Of a DNA stretch of 64,000 bases, positions 1 to 9,187 are shown one piece after another; position 1 is the stretch's first letter, and the number at the start of each line of letters is the position of its first letter. Position numbers and translations under genes: made by a program. This DNA is from Firmicutes bacterium ADurb.Bin146 (GTDB lineage Bacteria; Bacillota; Clostridia; DUPQ01): assembly GCA_002070475.1 (NCBI GenBank), contig MWDI01000057.1:62001-126000 (forward strand), in the 5' to 3' direction. The notes beneath the pieces were generated by a model, which did not search any database, was not told the DNA's origin, and saw only the letters and a program-made list of their open reading frames with translations.

Positions 1-1842
1 TACTCAAAAAATATCTCTGCTGATATATATGTGAACAAAGTAAATATATTAATATTAGGATATAAATCGATTCCTCGCTTTCTAGGTAAGATAAGAAGTT
101 GGGCAGTTGATAGAGTAATGTTAAAATTGAAAGAAGATAAAATAGGTATAGCAACAGCTCTAATAACAGGTTCATATGTATATATAGACAACAATACAAA
201 GGAAATTTTCCAAAAAAGCGGGTTATCACATATACTTAGTATTTCAGGTACTCATTTCAATATACTAATTTTACCTATATACTCGATTTTTGCTCTATTG
301 TGTAAAAATAAAAGAATATCACTTATTATAACAATAATATTTATTATATTATTACTTGTATTTACAGGTGCTAGAGTAGGAGCTATAAGATCTGCATTAT
401 CTTTGATAACAATATACCTATGTCGTTTCTTTTTTCTTGACTCAAATAAATTATTGCCTATATGTTTTTCGGTACTTGTTATTATTTTTTTAAACCCATT
501 ATCAATATTTGATACAGGATTCATAATGTCATATGCATGTGTATTATCTATTTACATATTCAGCGACAAAATAAGAAGCATTATTTATTATTTAATAAAT
601 AAAATCAAAGTAGTGCTTGATGAGAAAATTTTTAAAAACCATATTATTCTAGAGGATTATTATAGAAGAATTAAAAGTTCAATCATAAAAAAAATAATGG
701 ATAGAACAGTATCAGTTATGAGTTTTTTATTATCCATACAACCATTGATGATTTTAATAACATATAGATTGTTTTTATGTATATACCCTTATTCTCTTAT
801 TTCGAATATGCTAACTTTTTTACTTATTATTCCTTTGCTCATTTCATTATGGCTTGGAATAATAATTCCTACGATTTTTTGTCCTGTATTTTCTTTTCTA
901 AGTTCTGTTCTGATTAAAATAGCATCATATATATGTTATCTTCCTTTCTCGAAATTTTATATTAAACACATACCGGATTTAATTTTTCTTACGTTGATTA
1001 CTGTATATGTCTTAATTAAATTTAAAATACTGAAAACTAAAATCCTTAAATTAATTATGTATATGATAGCATGTATATCATGTTTTATTACGCTGTTGGT
1101 TTACTATAATACCAAAGTGGTATTTCTTGATGTGGGACAAGGAGATAGTACAATAATCACAACAGCATCAGGATATAGTATCCTCATAGATACAGGAAAA
1201 TACATTGAATCTTCCTGTCTTGCTTTTTACACTGGGAATAAAATAAATACAATAATACTTACACATTCAGATTCAGATCATAGTGGATATATAATGAATA
1301 TCTTAAATGATTTCAAAATAGAAAACATTTATCTTCCAGACACACTAGATATTGCTAACATAAATCTATTTAATGAGATTCGATCAAATTATCCTGATGT
1401 CAATATTAATTTAGTTAAAAGAGGTGATTTTATTGAAGATAGTAATATTTATATAAAAGTTTTAAATCCAAATCCACAAAATGAATATACTGATGTAAAT
1501 GATTCAAGTATTGTTTTCTCTCTATATACGGAATCATGTTCAATTCTTTTTACTGCTGATGCAGATTTGAAGAAGATATCATTAGATAATTTCATAAAAT
1601 GCGATATTATAAAAATACCTCATCATGGTGACTCAAGCGTAATTGATGAAAATTGCTTGCAATATATATCACCAAGTGTCGGGATTATTTCAGTGGGAAG
1701 ATATAATTCATATGGTCATCCTGAAAAAAAGACATTAGAATATCTTCATAAAATGAATGTTAAGGTACTCAGAACAGATATTGACGGTTCCATTACTATA
1801 TACATGCTAAATAAAAAATACTATGTTTATAAATACAGATAA
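1..1842 (+). CDS. comEC: ComEC/Rec2 DNA-uptake channel, 5' end outside window
   Basis: ComEC forms the membrane channel that takes single-stranded DNA into the cell in natural competence. The reading frame is open to the left edge with no stop, so the gene probably starts upstream; the GTG at 31 is only the first possible start inside the window. The visible part carries the competence-domain motif GLSHILSISGTHF, many hydrophobic segments (to about residue 360 counted from the GTG), then a metallo-beta-lactamase-like domain with FLDVGQGDS and THSDSDHSG, the order typical of the family. The N-terminal OB-like part expected of ComEC is missing here. It is followed 19 bases later by holA, the usual Firmicutes neighbour. 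Other competence genes are absent except dprA, so uptake cannot be judged from this window. Confidence 0.9.
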   Translation, partial: YSKNISADIYVNKVNILILGYKSIPRFLGKIRSWAVDRVMLKLKEDKIGIATALITGSYVYIDNNTKEIFQKSGLSHILSISGTHFNILILPIYSIFALLCKNKRISLIITIIFIILLLVFTGARVGAIRSALSLITIYLCRFFFLDSNKLLPICFSVLVIIFLNPLSIFDTGFIMSYACVLSIYIFSDKIRSIIYYLINKIKVVLDEKIFKNHIILEDYYRRIKSSIIKKIMDRTVSVMSFLLSIQPLMILITYRLFLCIYPYSLISNMLTFLLIIPLLISLWLGIIIPTIFCPVFSFLSSVLIKIASYICYLPFSKFYIKHIPDLIFLTLITVYVLIKFKILKTKILKLIMYMIACISCFITLLVYYNTKVVFLDVGQGDSTIITTASGYSILIDTGKYIESSCLAFYTGNKINTIILTHSDSDHSGYIMNILNDFKIENIYLPDTLDIANINLFNEIRSNYPDVNINLVKRGDFIEDSNIYIKVLNPNPQNEYTDVNDSSIVFSLYTESCSILFTADADLKKISLDNFIKCDIIKIPHHGDSSVIDENCLQYISPSVGIISVGRYNSYGHPEKKTLEYLHKMNVKVLRTDIDGSITIYMLNKKYYVYKYR

Positions 1843-1846
1843 AATA

Positions 1847-1855
1847 TGATAAAAT
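1847..1855 (+). promoter_or_regulatory. Extended -10 element of holA, leaderless layout
   Basis: TG-A-TAAAAT ends six bases before the holA ATG. Transcription normally begins about 6-8 bases after a -10 box, so the predicted first transcribed base is at the start codon. No Shine-Dalgarno precedes the ATG. No good -35 is visible. Inference from sequence only. Confidence 0.5.
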
Positions 1856-1861
1856 CATAAT

Positions 1862-2821
1862 ATGAAATATGAAGATATTAAAAATGAGATATCCATTAAT
1901 AATTTTAAGCACATATACTTACTTTACGGAGATGATGAGTATTTGAAAGATGTTGTCTTTAATGTATTGAAGGCAATGATAATAAACCACACAAAGATGA
2001 ATTATGAAGAATTCAAATTTAATGATTCATCAAAGATTGAAGATATTGTAAATGAATGTAGCACTTATTCATTTAGCGGAAATAGTAAATTCATAATATG
2101 CAAAAACACTGGTTTTTTTGATAAAAATGAATTCAGCGAGAGATTGATTAAACTATACGATTATATATACGATAATGTATATATATTTTTTATTGAAGCT
2201 AATGTTAATAAAAGACTTTCTAGTTACAAACATTATAATTCTTCAAATAATGCATATGATATATCTAAAGGAAATACAGATGATGTTAAAAAATTTATAT
2301 TTACAAGATTCAAAAAAGAGGGGATATCGATTACTGCTGAAAATCTTGACCTATTTATAGAGTATTCTGGTCTGAATCTTTCTTTTGTCGCTTTAAGTAT
2401 AGAAAAAATACTCCTTTATATGGCTGATAAAAAAGAAGTGACATCTGAAATGATCAGATTGTTATGTTCAGGTATTACTGATGTAAAATCATATGAATTA
2501 TGTAATTATCTATGTAAAAAAAAATTTTCTAAAACTTTAGATGTCTATTATGACATGATTTCATTAAAATATGGAATACCATATTTTCTAGCTATTTTAT
2601 TCAATACATTTTACGAAATGTATTTTATTAAGAAAAATAATATTAGATCTTCACAGGATTTTAAAATAAGAAAATTAATTGAAAACGCAAAAGGATTTAC
2701 ATTATCAGGTTTAAAAAAAATAGTTAAGGATATAATGGAATATGACCATAACTTCAAAACAGGAAAAATTGAACAGGAATCTTCAATGATAATTCTATTT
2801 GCAACAATAGTAAATTCCTGA
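1862..2821 (+). CDS. holA: DNA polymerase III delta subunit
   Basis: HolA is the clamp-loader delta subunit that opens the beta sliding clamp. The 319-residue length fits the family, and the N-terminal LLYGDDEYLKDVV is the typical degenerate P-loop region, followed by the all-helical C-terminal part with the pattern of clamp-loader delta proteins. The comEC-holA-rpsT neighbourhood is the conserved Firmicutes context, although here two other genes lie between holA and rpsT. The start has no ribosome binding site and sits six bases after an extended -10 box, which suggests a leaderless transcript. The gene ends in TGA, which shows that TGA is a stop in this genome. Confidence 0.88.
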   Translation: MKYEDIKNEISINNFKHIYLLYGDDEYLKDVVFNVLKAMIINHTKMNYEEFKFNDSSKIEDIVNECSTYSFSGNSKFIICKNTGFFDKNEFSERLIKLYDYIYDNVYIFFIEANVNKRLSSYKHYNSSNNAYDISKGNTDDVKKFIFTRFKKEGISITAENLDLFIEYSGLNLSFVALSIEKILLYMADKKEVTSEMIRLLCSGITDVKSYELCNYLCKKKFSKTLDVYYDMISLKYGIPYFLAILFNTFYEMYFIKKNNIRSSQDFKIRKLIENAKGFTLSGLKKIVKDIMEYDHNFKTGKIEQESSMIILFATIVNS

Positions 2822-2826
2822 AAATA

Positions 2827-2835
2827 TGTTATAAT
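2827..2835 (+). promoter_or_regulatory. Extended -10 promoter of URO-D gene
   Basis: TG-T-TATAAT lies 21 bases before the ATG at 2857 and just after the holA stop. A transcript starting near 2842 would carry the GAGG ribosome binding site. No strong -35 is visible. Confidence 0.5.
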
Positions 2836-2856
2836 CAATAAAAATTGAGGTGTTTT

Positions 2857-3978
2857 ATGCGCTGGAACAGAAAAGAATATTTAGAATATGTTACATTTAA
2901 GTCAAACAAGAAAAGGATGTTTGTTGAACTGATGGGTCCGCTTATAGGATTAGAGGATGAATGGCGTTCACAAGGAGCAACAGAAGATGAAATTAATCTT
3001 ACCGCATTTGATTGGGATTATGTAGTTTATACAAATTGTGGAGCTAGTTTTGATGTTTTTGGTACTCAAGAAGAAAAGATATTTGAAGAAACAAAAGAGT
3101 ACATTATTACTATTGATGGTCTGGGAAGAAAAATGAAACTTATGAAAGCTTCTGCAACCATACCTCTTCCTATGAATTATCCTGTTAAAGTAATGGATGA
3201 TTGGTTAAAAATAAAACATTATTATCAATTTAATGAAGAACGTATTAATTATAATCAGATAGAACTGGCCAAGAAACAACAAAAAGAAGGTTTTATGGTC
3301 AGAGCTCAGATACCCGGCGGTTTTGATCTACCTAGACAACTTATGGGTGAAGAGGAGTTATGCTATGCATATTTCGAGCAGCCTGAACTTATAAAAGATA
3401 TTTTAGATACTGCTGCTGATACTGCTATAAAGTGTTGTGAGAGAGTATCCAAACACTTAACTGTCGATCATCTTGCAATACATGAAGATATGGCGGGTAA
3501 ATCCGGTTCTTTAATAGGACCGATTCATATAGAAGAATTTTTAAAACCATATTATTTGAACATATGGGAAGCATTTAAGGAAAATGGTTGTACTGTATTT
3601 ACTCAAGATTCTGATGGCAATATGAACTCTGTAATAGATTCTCTATTGGAATGCGGATTGAATCAAATGTATCCAATGGAACCAGCTGCAGGTATGGACA
3701 TAGTAAAAGTTCATCAGAAATATGGTCAGAAATTATCTCTAAAAGGTGGAATTGATAAGTTTATATTACGTGACAGTAAATTGGCAGTTTTAAGAGAGCT
3801 TGAGTATAAAATGCAGACATCCATGCAACAAGGCGGTATAGTATTCGGATTAGATCACAGGATACCGAATGGCTCGTCACTGGAATTATACAGATACTAT
3901 GTTAATACTGGAAGAGAAATTCTAGGTAGGGAACCGCTAAACAAGAAAAATAAAGGCTGGATGCGTCAAGCTATTTAA
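2857..3978 (+). CDS. URO-D family protein, probable corrinoid methyltransferase
   Basis: This 373-residue protein belongs to the uroporphyrinogen decarboxylase superfamily. In anaerobes such proteins that lie outside heme operons are mostly methylcobalamin-dependent methyltransferases (MtaA/CmuA-like) or relatives of unknown substrate. The C-terminal half shows the family pattern with LKGGIDKF and the GGIVFGLDHRIPNG region, and the middle has HLAIHEDMAGKSG. I chose the ATG at 2857 because GAGG lies six bases upstream; an earlier TTG at 2845 would place that site inside the gene. No heme genes are nearby, which argues against true HemE. A RACo-like corrinoid activator lies at 45.4 kb, but no corrinoid protein is in the window. 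Its 3' end overlaps the convergent radical SAM gene by eight bases. Substrate unknown. Confidence 0.72.
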   Translation: MRWNRKEYLEYVTFKSNKKRMFVELMGPLIGLEDEWRSQGATEDEINLTAFDWDYVVYTNCGASFDVFGTQEEKIFEETKEYIITIDGLGRKMKLMKASATIPLPMNYPVKVMDDWLKIKHYYQFNEERINYNQIELAKKQQKEGFMVRAQIPGGFDLPRQLMGEEELCYAYFEQPELIKDILDTAADTAIKCCERVSKHLTVDHLAIHEDMAGKSGSLIGPIHIEEFLKPYYLNIWEAFKENGCTVFTQDSDGNMNSVIDSLLECGLNQMYPMEPAAGMDIVKVHQKYGQKLSLKGGIDKFILRDSKLAVLRELEYKMQTSMQQGGIVFGLDHRIPNGSSLELYRYYVNTGREILGREPLNKKNKGWMRQAI

Positions 3979-4861
3979 TTCCTTCAAGATCAAAAATCGG
4001 AATATATGAATCTTTTGAAGAGTTTTTATCTTGTATGAATCCCGAAAGCTGCAATTCAATTGCTTTATTTACAACTTTATTGTATTCATATTTTGTAATT
4101 TTTCTATCAATCTGGGGAAAATTACTGCTCATATAATAAGGCAAATATTGACTCATAAGGCTAATCAGGCATTCAGAATGCAAATCATCAATTGTATTTT
4201 TAATCCACTTCAGTATATTAATCGAATCCTTATACAAACCAGGTAATACAAGATGCCTAATAAGGACTCCGGAAATAAGTATTGATTCTTTATAAACCAG
4301 CTTAGGTTTAAGTTCCAGCATTAACTTAACTGCATCAGAACAAAACTCAAAATAGTCAGAGGCATTAGAATAGAGTTCGCTTGATAAGGAATTCATATAT
4401 TTAATATCAGGAAGGTATACATCAACATAATCATTTATAAGATTAATAGTTTCTGCTTTCTCATATCCTGAAGTATTATAGATAATAGGAATTTTTAATT
4501 TATGTTTTACCTTATCAAGAGCTTTAATTATCTGTAAAACATAAACTGTAGGGGAAATTAGACTTATGGAATCTACATTTTTATCTGCTAAAGATAACAG
4601 AATGTAAATGAACCTATCAATTGTAACATTTTCTCCAAATAATTCATGACTGATTTGGTAGTTCTGACAATAACAACATTTTAAATTACATCCACTAAAA
4701 AATACTGCTCCAGTTCCATTGTTCCCAGAAATTACAGGCTCTTCATAAAAAAAAGGAGCAGCTTTAGCTAATTTTATAGTATTTGGTGCTTTACAGTATC
4801 CTCTTTTATTGTTTCTATCAATATTACAATTTCTTGGACATAAATTACATTTTGATTCCAT
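3971..4861 (-). CDS. Radical SAM protein, PflA-like
   Basis: This 296-residue protein has the radical SAM cluster motif CNLKCCYC (the CxxxCxxC pattern) near residues 58-65 and an additional N-terminal cysteine set, CNLCPRNC with a later GYC. That layout is known from the COG1313 group of pyruvate-formate-lyase-activase-like proteins, whose substrate is not established. The start at 4861 keeps the CxxC set intact, but has no ribosome binding site; the U-tract of a hairpin after rpsT ends only a few bases before it. It may therefore depend on read-through from rpsT. The gene overlaps the convergent URO-D gene by eight bases. No partner glycyl-radical enzyme is nearby. Confidence 0.78.
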   Translation of the reverse strand: MESKCNLCPRNCNIDRNNKRGYCKAPNTIKLAKAAPFFYEEPVISGNNGTGAVFFSGCNLKCCYCQNYQISHELFGENVTIDRFIYILLSLADKNVDSISLISPTVYVLQIIKALDKVKHKLKIPIIYNTSGYEKAETINLINDYVDVYLPDIKYMNSLSSELYSNASDYFEFCSDAVKLMLELKPKLVYKESILISGVLIRHLVLPGLYKDSINILKWIKNTIDDLHSECLISLMSQYLPYYMSSNFPQIDRKITKYEYNKVVNKAIELQLSGFIQDKNSSKDSYIPIFDLEGIK

Positions 4862-4863
4862 GA

Positions 4864-4890
4864 TAAAAATCCGGGTTTATCCGAGATTTT
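4864..4890 (-). terminator. Probable terminator or attenuator after rpsT
   Basis: On the minus strand a hairpin with the arms AATC-CGG and CCGGATT (one bulged base, six-base loop) is followed by five T. It starts right after the rpsT stop and ends four bases before the radical SAM start codon. Confidence 0.6.
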
Positions 4891-5142
4891 TTAGTTTAGT
4901 TGTTTAGCAAGTTTACTTTTATCCCTTGCTGCTTTATTTTTATGAATGATTCCATCTGTAGAGGCTTGATCAATTGCCTTAATAGTTTTTAAAATTACAT
5001 CATTTTTATCTGGGGAATTATTCTCAATGGATGCCAAAGCGGTCCTTATTAGTTTTCTTAATGCTGATCTTTTTGATGTATTTAGTAATTTTTTCTTAGA
5101 TGAGACATTTACTCTTTTAATAGCTGATTTTGTGTTTGCCAT
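4891..5142 (-). CDS. rpsT: 30S ribosomal protein S20
   Basis: S20 binds 16S rRNA in the small subunit. The 83-residue product starts MANTKSAIKR and is rich in Lys and Arg, as in all S20 proteins. The ATG at 5142 is preceded by GGAGG; an upstream in-frame start would give a 13-residue extension unlike S20 and is rejected. It is divergent from ligA and has its own promoter. A hairpin terminator follows immediately. Confidence 0.95.
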   Translation of the reverse strand: MANTKSAIKRVNVSSKKKLLNTSKRSALRKLIRTALASIENNSPDKNDVILKTIKAIDQASTDGIIHKNKAARDKSKLAKQLN

Positions 5143-5171
5143 AATATCACCTCCATATGACTTCTTTAGTA

Positions 5172-5200
5172 ATCGTAACACAGCAAATTTAAATAATCAA
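5172..5200 (-). promoter_or_regulatory. Promoter of rpsT
   Basis: On the minus strand TTGATT, a 17-base spacer and TG-T-TACGAT form an extended sigma-A-type promoter. The start would lie about 20 bases before the GGAGG site. Confidence 0.6.
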
Positions 5201-5218
5201 TTTAATTCGACTATATTA

Positions 5219-5227
5219 TGTTAAAAT
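5219..5227 (+). promoter_or_regulatory. Extended -10 element of ligA, leaderless layout
   Basis: TG-T-TAAAAT ends six bases before the ligA ATG. No Shine-Dalgarno is present and the -35 region is weak. The predicted transcription start coincides with the start codon. Confidence 0.5.
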
Positions 5228-5233
5228 ATAACC

Positions 5234-7228
5234 ATGAAAAATAGAATTGATGAATTAGTTAAAATACTTAATTACCATAGCAAGAGATACCATGAACAGG
5301 ATTCTCCATTAATAACTGACTATGAATATGATATGCTGCTAAAAGAACTTATAGAACTTGAAGCAAAATATCCAATGTACAAATCAAAGGATTCTCCAAC
5401 ACAAAGAATAGGTGCGCAGCCATTAAAAGAATTCGAAAAAGTTAAACATATTATCCCTATGGAGAGCTTATCAAATGCATTTTCATACGAGGATCTTTAT
5501 TCATTTCATGAGAGGATTATTAAGGAAGGAATCACTCCGGAATATGTTCTTGATAAAAAGATTGATGGTCTTTCAGTATCTTTGGAATATAAAGATAATA
5601 TTTTTTTTAGAGGATCCACGAGAGGTGACGGTCTATATGGAGAAGATATCACAAATAATCTTAAAACTATTCCATATATACCATTAACATTAAAAATCAA
5701 TAAGATAATACCTTATCTTGAAGTACGTGGTGAAGTTTATATGGATAAACAAGTTTTTAAAAAACTTAACGAAACTGCAGCTCAGAATGGAGACAAGGAA
5801 TTTGCAAATCCAAGAAATGCAGCTGCAGGTTCATTAAGACAACTTGATTCAAAAATAACTGCGCAAAGAAACCTGAAAATTTTTATATTTAATTTACAGC
5901 AAATTAAAGGTATGACTTTTAACACTCATACTGATTCATTACATTTTCTGCATGAAGCAGGATTTATAACAAATGAGATTATAAGAGTATCTAGTGATAT
6001 GTCTGAAATAATTAAGGGAATAGAGGAAATACAAGCAAAAAGGCATTCATTTCCTCATGATATAGATGGTGCGGTCATAAAACTGAATAACCTTGCAGAC
6101 AGGGTATCATTAGGGTCTACTTCGAAAGCTCCGAGGTGGTCAATAGCATATAAATATCCTCCAGAGCAGAAAGAAACAGTAATAAGAAATATATTTGTTC
6201 AGGTAGGGCGTAGTGGAGTGCTGACTCCAAACGCGGAATTTGATCCTGTAATTGTTTCTGGAAGCAAAATCAGCAGAGCTACATTACATAACATGGATTT
6301 TATAAATTCAAATGACATAAGAATTAATGATAAAGTTCTTATTCAAAAAGCAGGTGATGTAATACCTGAAGTAATTAAAGTACTGATTGAAAAAAGAACA
6401 GGTAATGAAAAGGCATTTGTAATGCCTAAAAAGTGTCCTTTATGTAATTCAGATGTTGTAAAGATGGATAACAAAGCAGCATATAAATGTACAGGTGTTA
6501 GTTGTATAGGACAAATAGCAAGAAAAATAGAACATTATTGTTCAAAGGACGCTATGGATATTGAAGGTTTAAGTACAGCTACAGTAGATAAGTTTCTTGA
6601 TTTAAGATTGATTAATACGATTGCAGATATTTATGAACTAAAAGATAAAAAAGATATACTAGTCAAAATTGACGGATATGGCAATACAAGTATCGAAAAG
6701 CTTCTTTCTGCAATTGAAAAATCAAAAGAAAATAACATTGATAGATTAATTTTCGGCTTAGGTATTGAACATATAGGAAAAAAAGCTTCTTCCTTAATTG
6801 CTGACAATTTTAATGATATGGATGATATTATGTCTGCTTCTGTTGAAGATTTTGTTTCTATAAATACTTTTGGGGATATAATGTCACAAAGCATAGTTAA
6901 ATATTTTAAAAACTCTGATGTTATTCTTCTAATTGATAAATTAAAAAGACATGGTATTAATATGAAGTCACTAAACTATGGAAATACAGTCAATAATACC
7001 AGAAAGCTTGTAGGCAAGACATTTGTTATTACCGGATCTTTCAATGAATATTCCAGAGAGCAATTAAAGCAGATTCTTATATCAAATGGTGGTAATGTTA
7101 CAGAAAGCGTATCAAAAAAGACAGATTATGTTATTGTAGGTGAGAATCCTGGAAGCAAGCTTTCAAAGGCTGAATCATTAGGAATAAAAATTATTAAAAT
7201 TGATGAACTTAAACTAACATTATTGTAA
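5234..7228 (+). CDS. ligA: NAD-dependent DNA ligase
   Basis: LigA seals nicks in replication and repair using NAD. The 664-residue protein has all expected parts in order: domain Ia, the adenylation motif KIDG with the nucleophilic lysine at residue 109, an OB fold, a four-cysteine zinc finger (CPLC ... CTGVSC), helix-hairpin-helix repeats and a C-terminal BRCT domain beginning near LVGKTFVITGSF. Length is normal. The ATG at 5234 has no ribosome binding site and is placed six bases after an extended -10 box, so the transcript may be leaderless. In many Clostridia ligA follows pcrA; here it stands alone and is divergent from rpsT. Confidence 0.96.
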   Translation: MKNRIDELVKILNYHSKRYHEQDSPLITDYEYDMLLKELIELEAKYPMYKSKDSPTQRIGAQPLKEFEKVKHIIPMESLSNAFSYEDLYSFHERIIKEGITPEYVLDKKIDGLSVSLEYKDNIFFRGSTRGDGLYGEDITNNLKTIPYIPLTLKINKIIPYLEVRGEVYMDKQVFKKLNETAAQNGDKEFANPRNAAAGSLRQLDSKITAQRNLKIFIFNLQQIKGMTFNTHTDSLHFLHEAGFITNEIIRVSSDMSEIIKGIEEIQAKRHSFPHDIDGAVIKLNNLADRVSLGSTSKAPRWSIAYKYPPEQKETVIRNIFVQVGRSGVLTPNAEFDPVIVSGSKISRATLHNMDFINSNDIRINDKVLIQKAGDVIPEVIKVLIEKRTGNEKAFVMPKKCPLCNSDVVKMDNKAAYKCTGVSCIGQIARKIEHYCSKDAMDIEGLSTATVDKFLDLRLINTIADIYELKDKKDILVKIDGYGNTSIEKLLSAIEKSKENNIDRLIFGLGIEHIGKKASSLIADNFNDMDDIMSASVEDFVSINTFGDIMSQSIVKYFKNSDVILLIDKLKRHGINMKSLNYGNTVNNTRKLVGKTFVITGSFNEYSREQLKQILISNGGNVTESVSKKTDYVIVGENPGSKLSKAESLGIKIIKIDELKLTLL

Positions 7229-7241
7229 TTAAATTTTTATG

Positions 7242-7261
7242 GTCTATAATAATTAATAGAC
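7242..7261 (+). other. Inverted repeat between ligA and lipoprotein gene
   Basis: The arms GTCTAT and ATAGAC are separated by eight bases and overlap a TATAAT box at 7245-7250. It could be a weak ligA terminator (TTTATT follows) or an operator over the promoter of the lipoprotein gene. I cannot decide between them. Confidence 0.3.
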
Positions 7262-7284
7262 TTTATTGAAAGGAAGTACTATTA

Positions 7285-8286
7285 ATGAAAAAAAGAACTA
7301 TAAAAACAATACTGTGCTTGATTTTAGTTTTACTGACAGTATTATCTTTAAGCAGTTGTAAAAAAATTTATGAAACCAATAAACCAATAAATCCTATTAC
7401 AGCAAAAATCGTAGCTATGAAGGGTCCTACAGGCATAGGTATGGTAAGAGTAATGAATGAAATAACTTCACTTTCTGATTATGTAAATACAAAATTTGAA
7501 ATAATGACTTCAACAGATACTGTTGTAGCCGGTATTCTTGATAAAAGCATATCTATTGCTGCAGTACCTACAAATCTTGCCTCAGTCCTTTATAATAAAA
7601 CAGAGGGTGAAGTAATAATTTTAGCTGTTCATACTCTTGGTGTTCTTCATATTCTCGATAAAACAGGTACTATTAAAAGCATAGACGACTTAAAAGGAAA
7701 AACTTTAGTAGCAAGCGGTCAAGGTTCATTGCCTCAATATGTATTAAATTTTATTTTAAGTGAAAATGGAATAAATCCTGAAACAGACATAGAAATTGTA
7801 TATAAAGCAGAGCATAGCGAAGTTGCAACATTACTTCTTTCTGGCCAGGCTGATATAGTAATGCTTCCAGAACCATTTGTTTCTACAGTAATGAATAAGG
7901 ATAAGTCAATTGTTCATGCAATTGATTTAAATGCAGAATGGGTAAAAAAAGCACCAGACATAACTTTATCAATGGGTTGTCTTGTTGCACAAAAATCATT
8001 CATCGAAGAAAATCCTGAAGAAGTAAATACTTTTCTTGATTTATACAAAGAATCAATTGAATGGGTACTTGAAGAACCATATAATGCAGCTCCTTACATC
8101 GTTTCATCAGGTATACTCGACAATGAAACTGTTGCCGAAAATGCTATACCTAATTGCAATATAGTATATATTGATGCTGATGATGCAAAAGAAAGCCTTA
8201 ATGCCTTTTTTGAATTCTTATATAATAATAATCCAGCTAGTGTTGGCGGAAAGATACCTGATGATGCAATTTATTACTCAAAGTAA
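7285..8286 (+). CDS. Substrate-binding lipoprotein, NMT1/SsuA-like, orphan
   Basis: This 333-residue protein begins with a positively charged N-terminus, a hydrophobic stretch and the lipobox LSSC, so it should be a lipoprotein anchored through Cys26 or close by. The body resembles periplasmic-binding proteins of the nitrate/sulfonate/thiamine-precursor class (NMT1/SsuA), with MKGPTGIGMV near the start, SIDDLKGKTLVASGQGS and a GQADIVMLPEPF segment. Transport partners (permease, ATPase) normally follow, but here an Mrp-type ATPase comes ten bases later and no permease is seen. The ligand cannot be named. A GAAAGGAAG site precedes the ATG. Confidence 0.75.
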   Translation: MKKRTIKTILCLILVLLTVLSLSSCKKIYETNKPINPITAKIVAMKGPTGIGMVRVMNEITSLSDYVNTKFEIMTSTDTVVAGILDKSISIAAVPTNLASVLYNKTEGEVIILAVHTLGVLHILDKTGTIKSIDDLKGKTLVASGQGSLPQYVLNFILSENGINPETDIEIVYKAEHSEVATLLLSGQADIVMLPEPFVSTVMNKDKSIVHAIDLNAEWVKKAPDITLSMGCLVAQKSFIEENPEEVNTFLDLYKESIEWVLEEPYNAAPYIVSSGILDNETVAENAIPNCNIVYIDADDAKESLNAFFEFLYNNNPASVGGKIPDDAIYYSK

Positions 8287-8296
8287 GAGGTAAAAT

Positions 8297-9112
8297 ATGA
8301 CACAATGTGATCACAACTGTTCAAGCTGTAGTATAAATTCTTGTGAAAAGAAAATAGAAAAAGAAAAACCAAATGATTTTTCTCAAATTAAAAATGTAAT
8401 AGCAGTAGTAAGCGGTAAAGGAGGCGTAGGTAAAAGCATGGTTACCAGCCTCTTAGCTGTAGAGCTTACTAGAGCTGGTTATATGGTTGGTATCCTGGAT
8501 GCAGATATAACAGGGCCTTCGATTCCAAAATCATTTAATATAAACGAAAGAGTTAAAGGAAGTGAATCAGGAATTTTTCCTGCAAAGACTAACCTAGGCA
8601 CAAAAATAATCAGTATCAACTTATTGCTAGATAATGTTACAGATCCCGTGCTTTGGAGAGGTCCTGTCATATCAGGAATCCTTAAACAGTTTTATACTGA
8701 TGTAATTTGGGGTGAACTTGATTATCTGCTTATAGATATGCCACCAGGAACAGCAGATACTGCTTTAACCGTATTTCAGTCAATTCCTGTAGATTATGCT
8801 GTTATTGTAACTTCACCTCAAGAATTAGTTTCGATGATTGTAGAAAAAGCAGTTAAAATGGCAGAAATGATGCATATAACTGTTCTTGGAGCTATACAGA
8901 ATTTCAGTTATGTAGTATGTGATAATTGTTCAAATGTAATTGAGCTTTTCGGAGATAATGACAATAATAGATTAAGTATACCCATTCTCGATAAAATACC
9001 TTTTGACAAGAAACTAAGCACAGCAATTGACAAAGGTATGATAGAGCTTGCAGAAAATACATATATTAAAAACACAGTCAATAAGCTTATTAAGGTTTAT
9101 AAAGAGTCTTAG
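8297..9112 (+). CDS. Mrp/NBP35-type Fe-S carrier ATPase
   Basis: Mrp/NBP35/ApbC proteins carry and deliver Fe-S clusters. The 271-residue product has the deviant Walker A motif GKGGVGKS near residue 42, LDADITGPS, and the DMPPGTADT segment of the family. A cysteine-rich N-terminus (CDHNCSSCSINSC) and a C-terminal CDNC pair fit cluster binding. It follows the lipoprotein gene by ten bases, with AGAGG before its ATG. The role in this cell could be maturation of the hydrogenase or other Fe-S proteins, but nothing in the sequence ties it to one target. A bidirectional terminator follows. Confidence 0.85.
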   Translation: MTQCDHNCSSCSINSCEKKIEKEKPNDFSQIKNVIAVVSGKGGVGKSMVTSLLAVELTRAGYMVGILDADITGPSIPKSFNINERVKGSESGIFPAKTNLGTKIISINLLLDNVTDPVLWRGPVISGILKQFYTDVIWGELDYLLIDMPPGTADTALTVFQSIPVDYAVIVTSPQELVSMIVEKAVKMAEMMHITVLGAIQNFSYVVCDNCSNVIELFGDNDNNRLSIPILDKIPFDKKLSTAIDKGMIELAENTYIKNTVNKLIKVYKES

Positions 9113-9139
9113 AAAATCTGATAAATAAAAACGCATAAA

Positions 9140-9180
9140 AAAACGGGTCAGTTCATTCATCTATAACCCGTTTTCTTTTT
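9140..9180. terminator. Bidirectional terminator between Mrp and HPr-like genes
   Basis: The arms AAAACGGGT and ACCCGTTTT enclose a 17-base loop. A T-rich tail follows on the plus strand and a matching run of A on the other side serves the convergent minus-strand gene. Confidence 0.8.
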
Positions 9181-9187
9181 TAATTTC

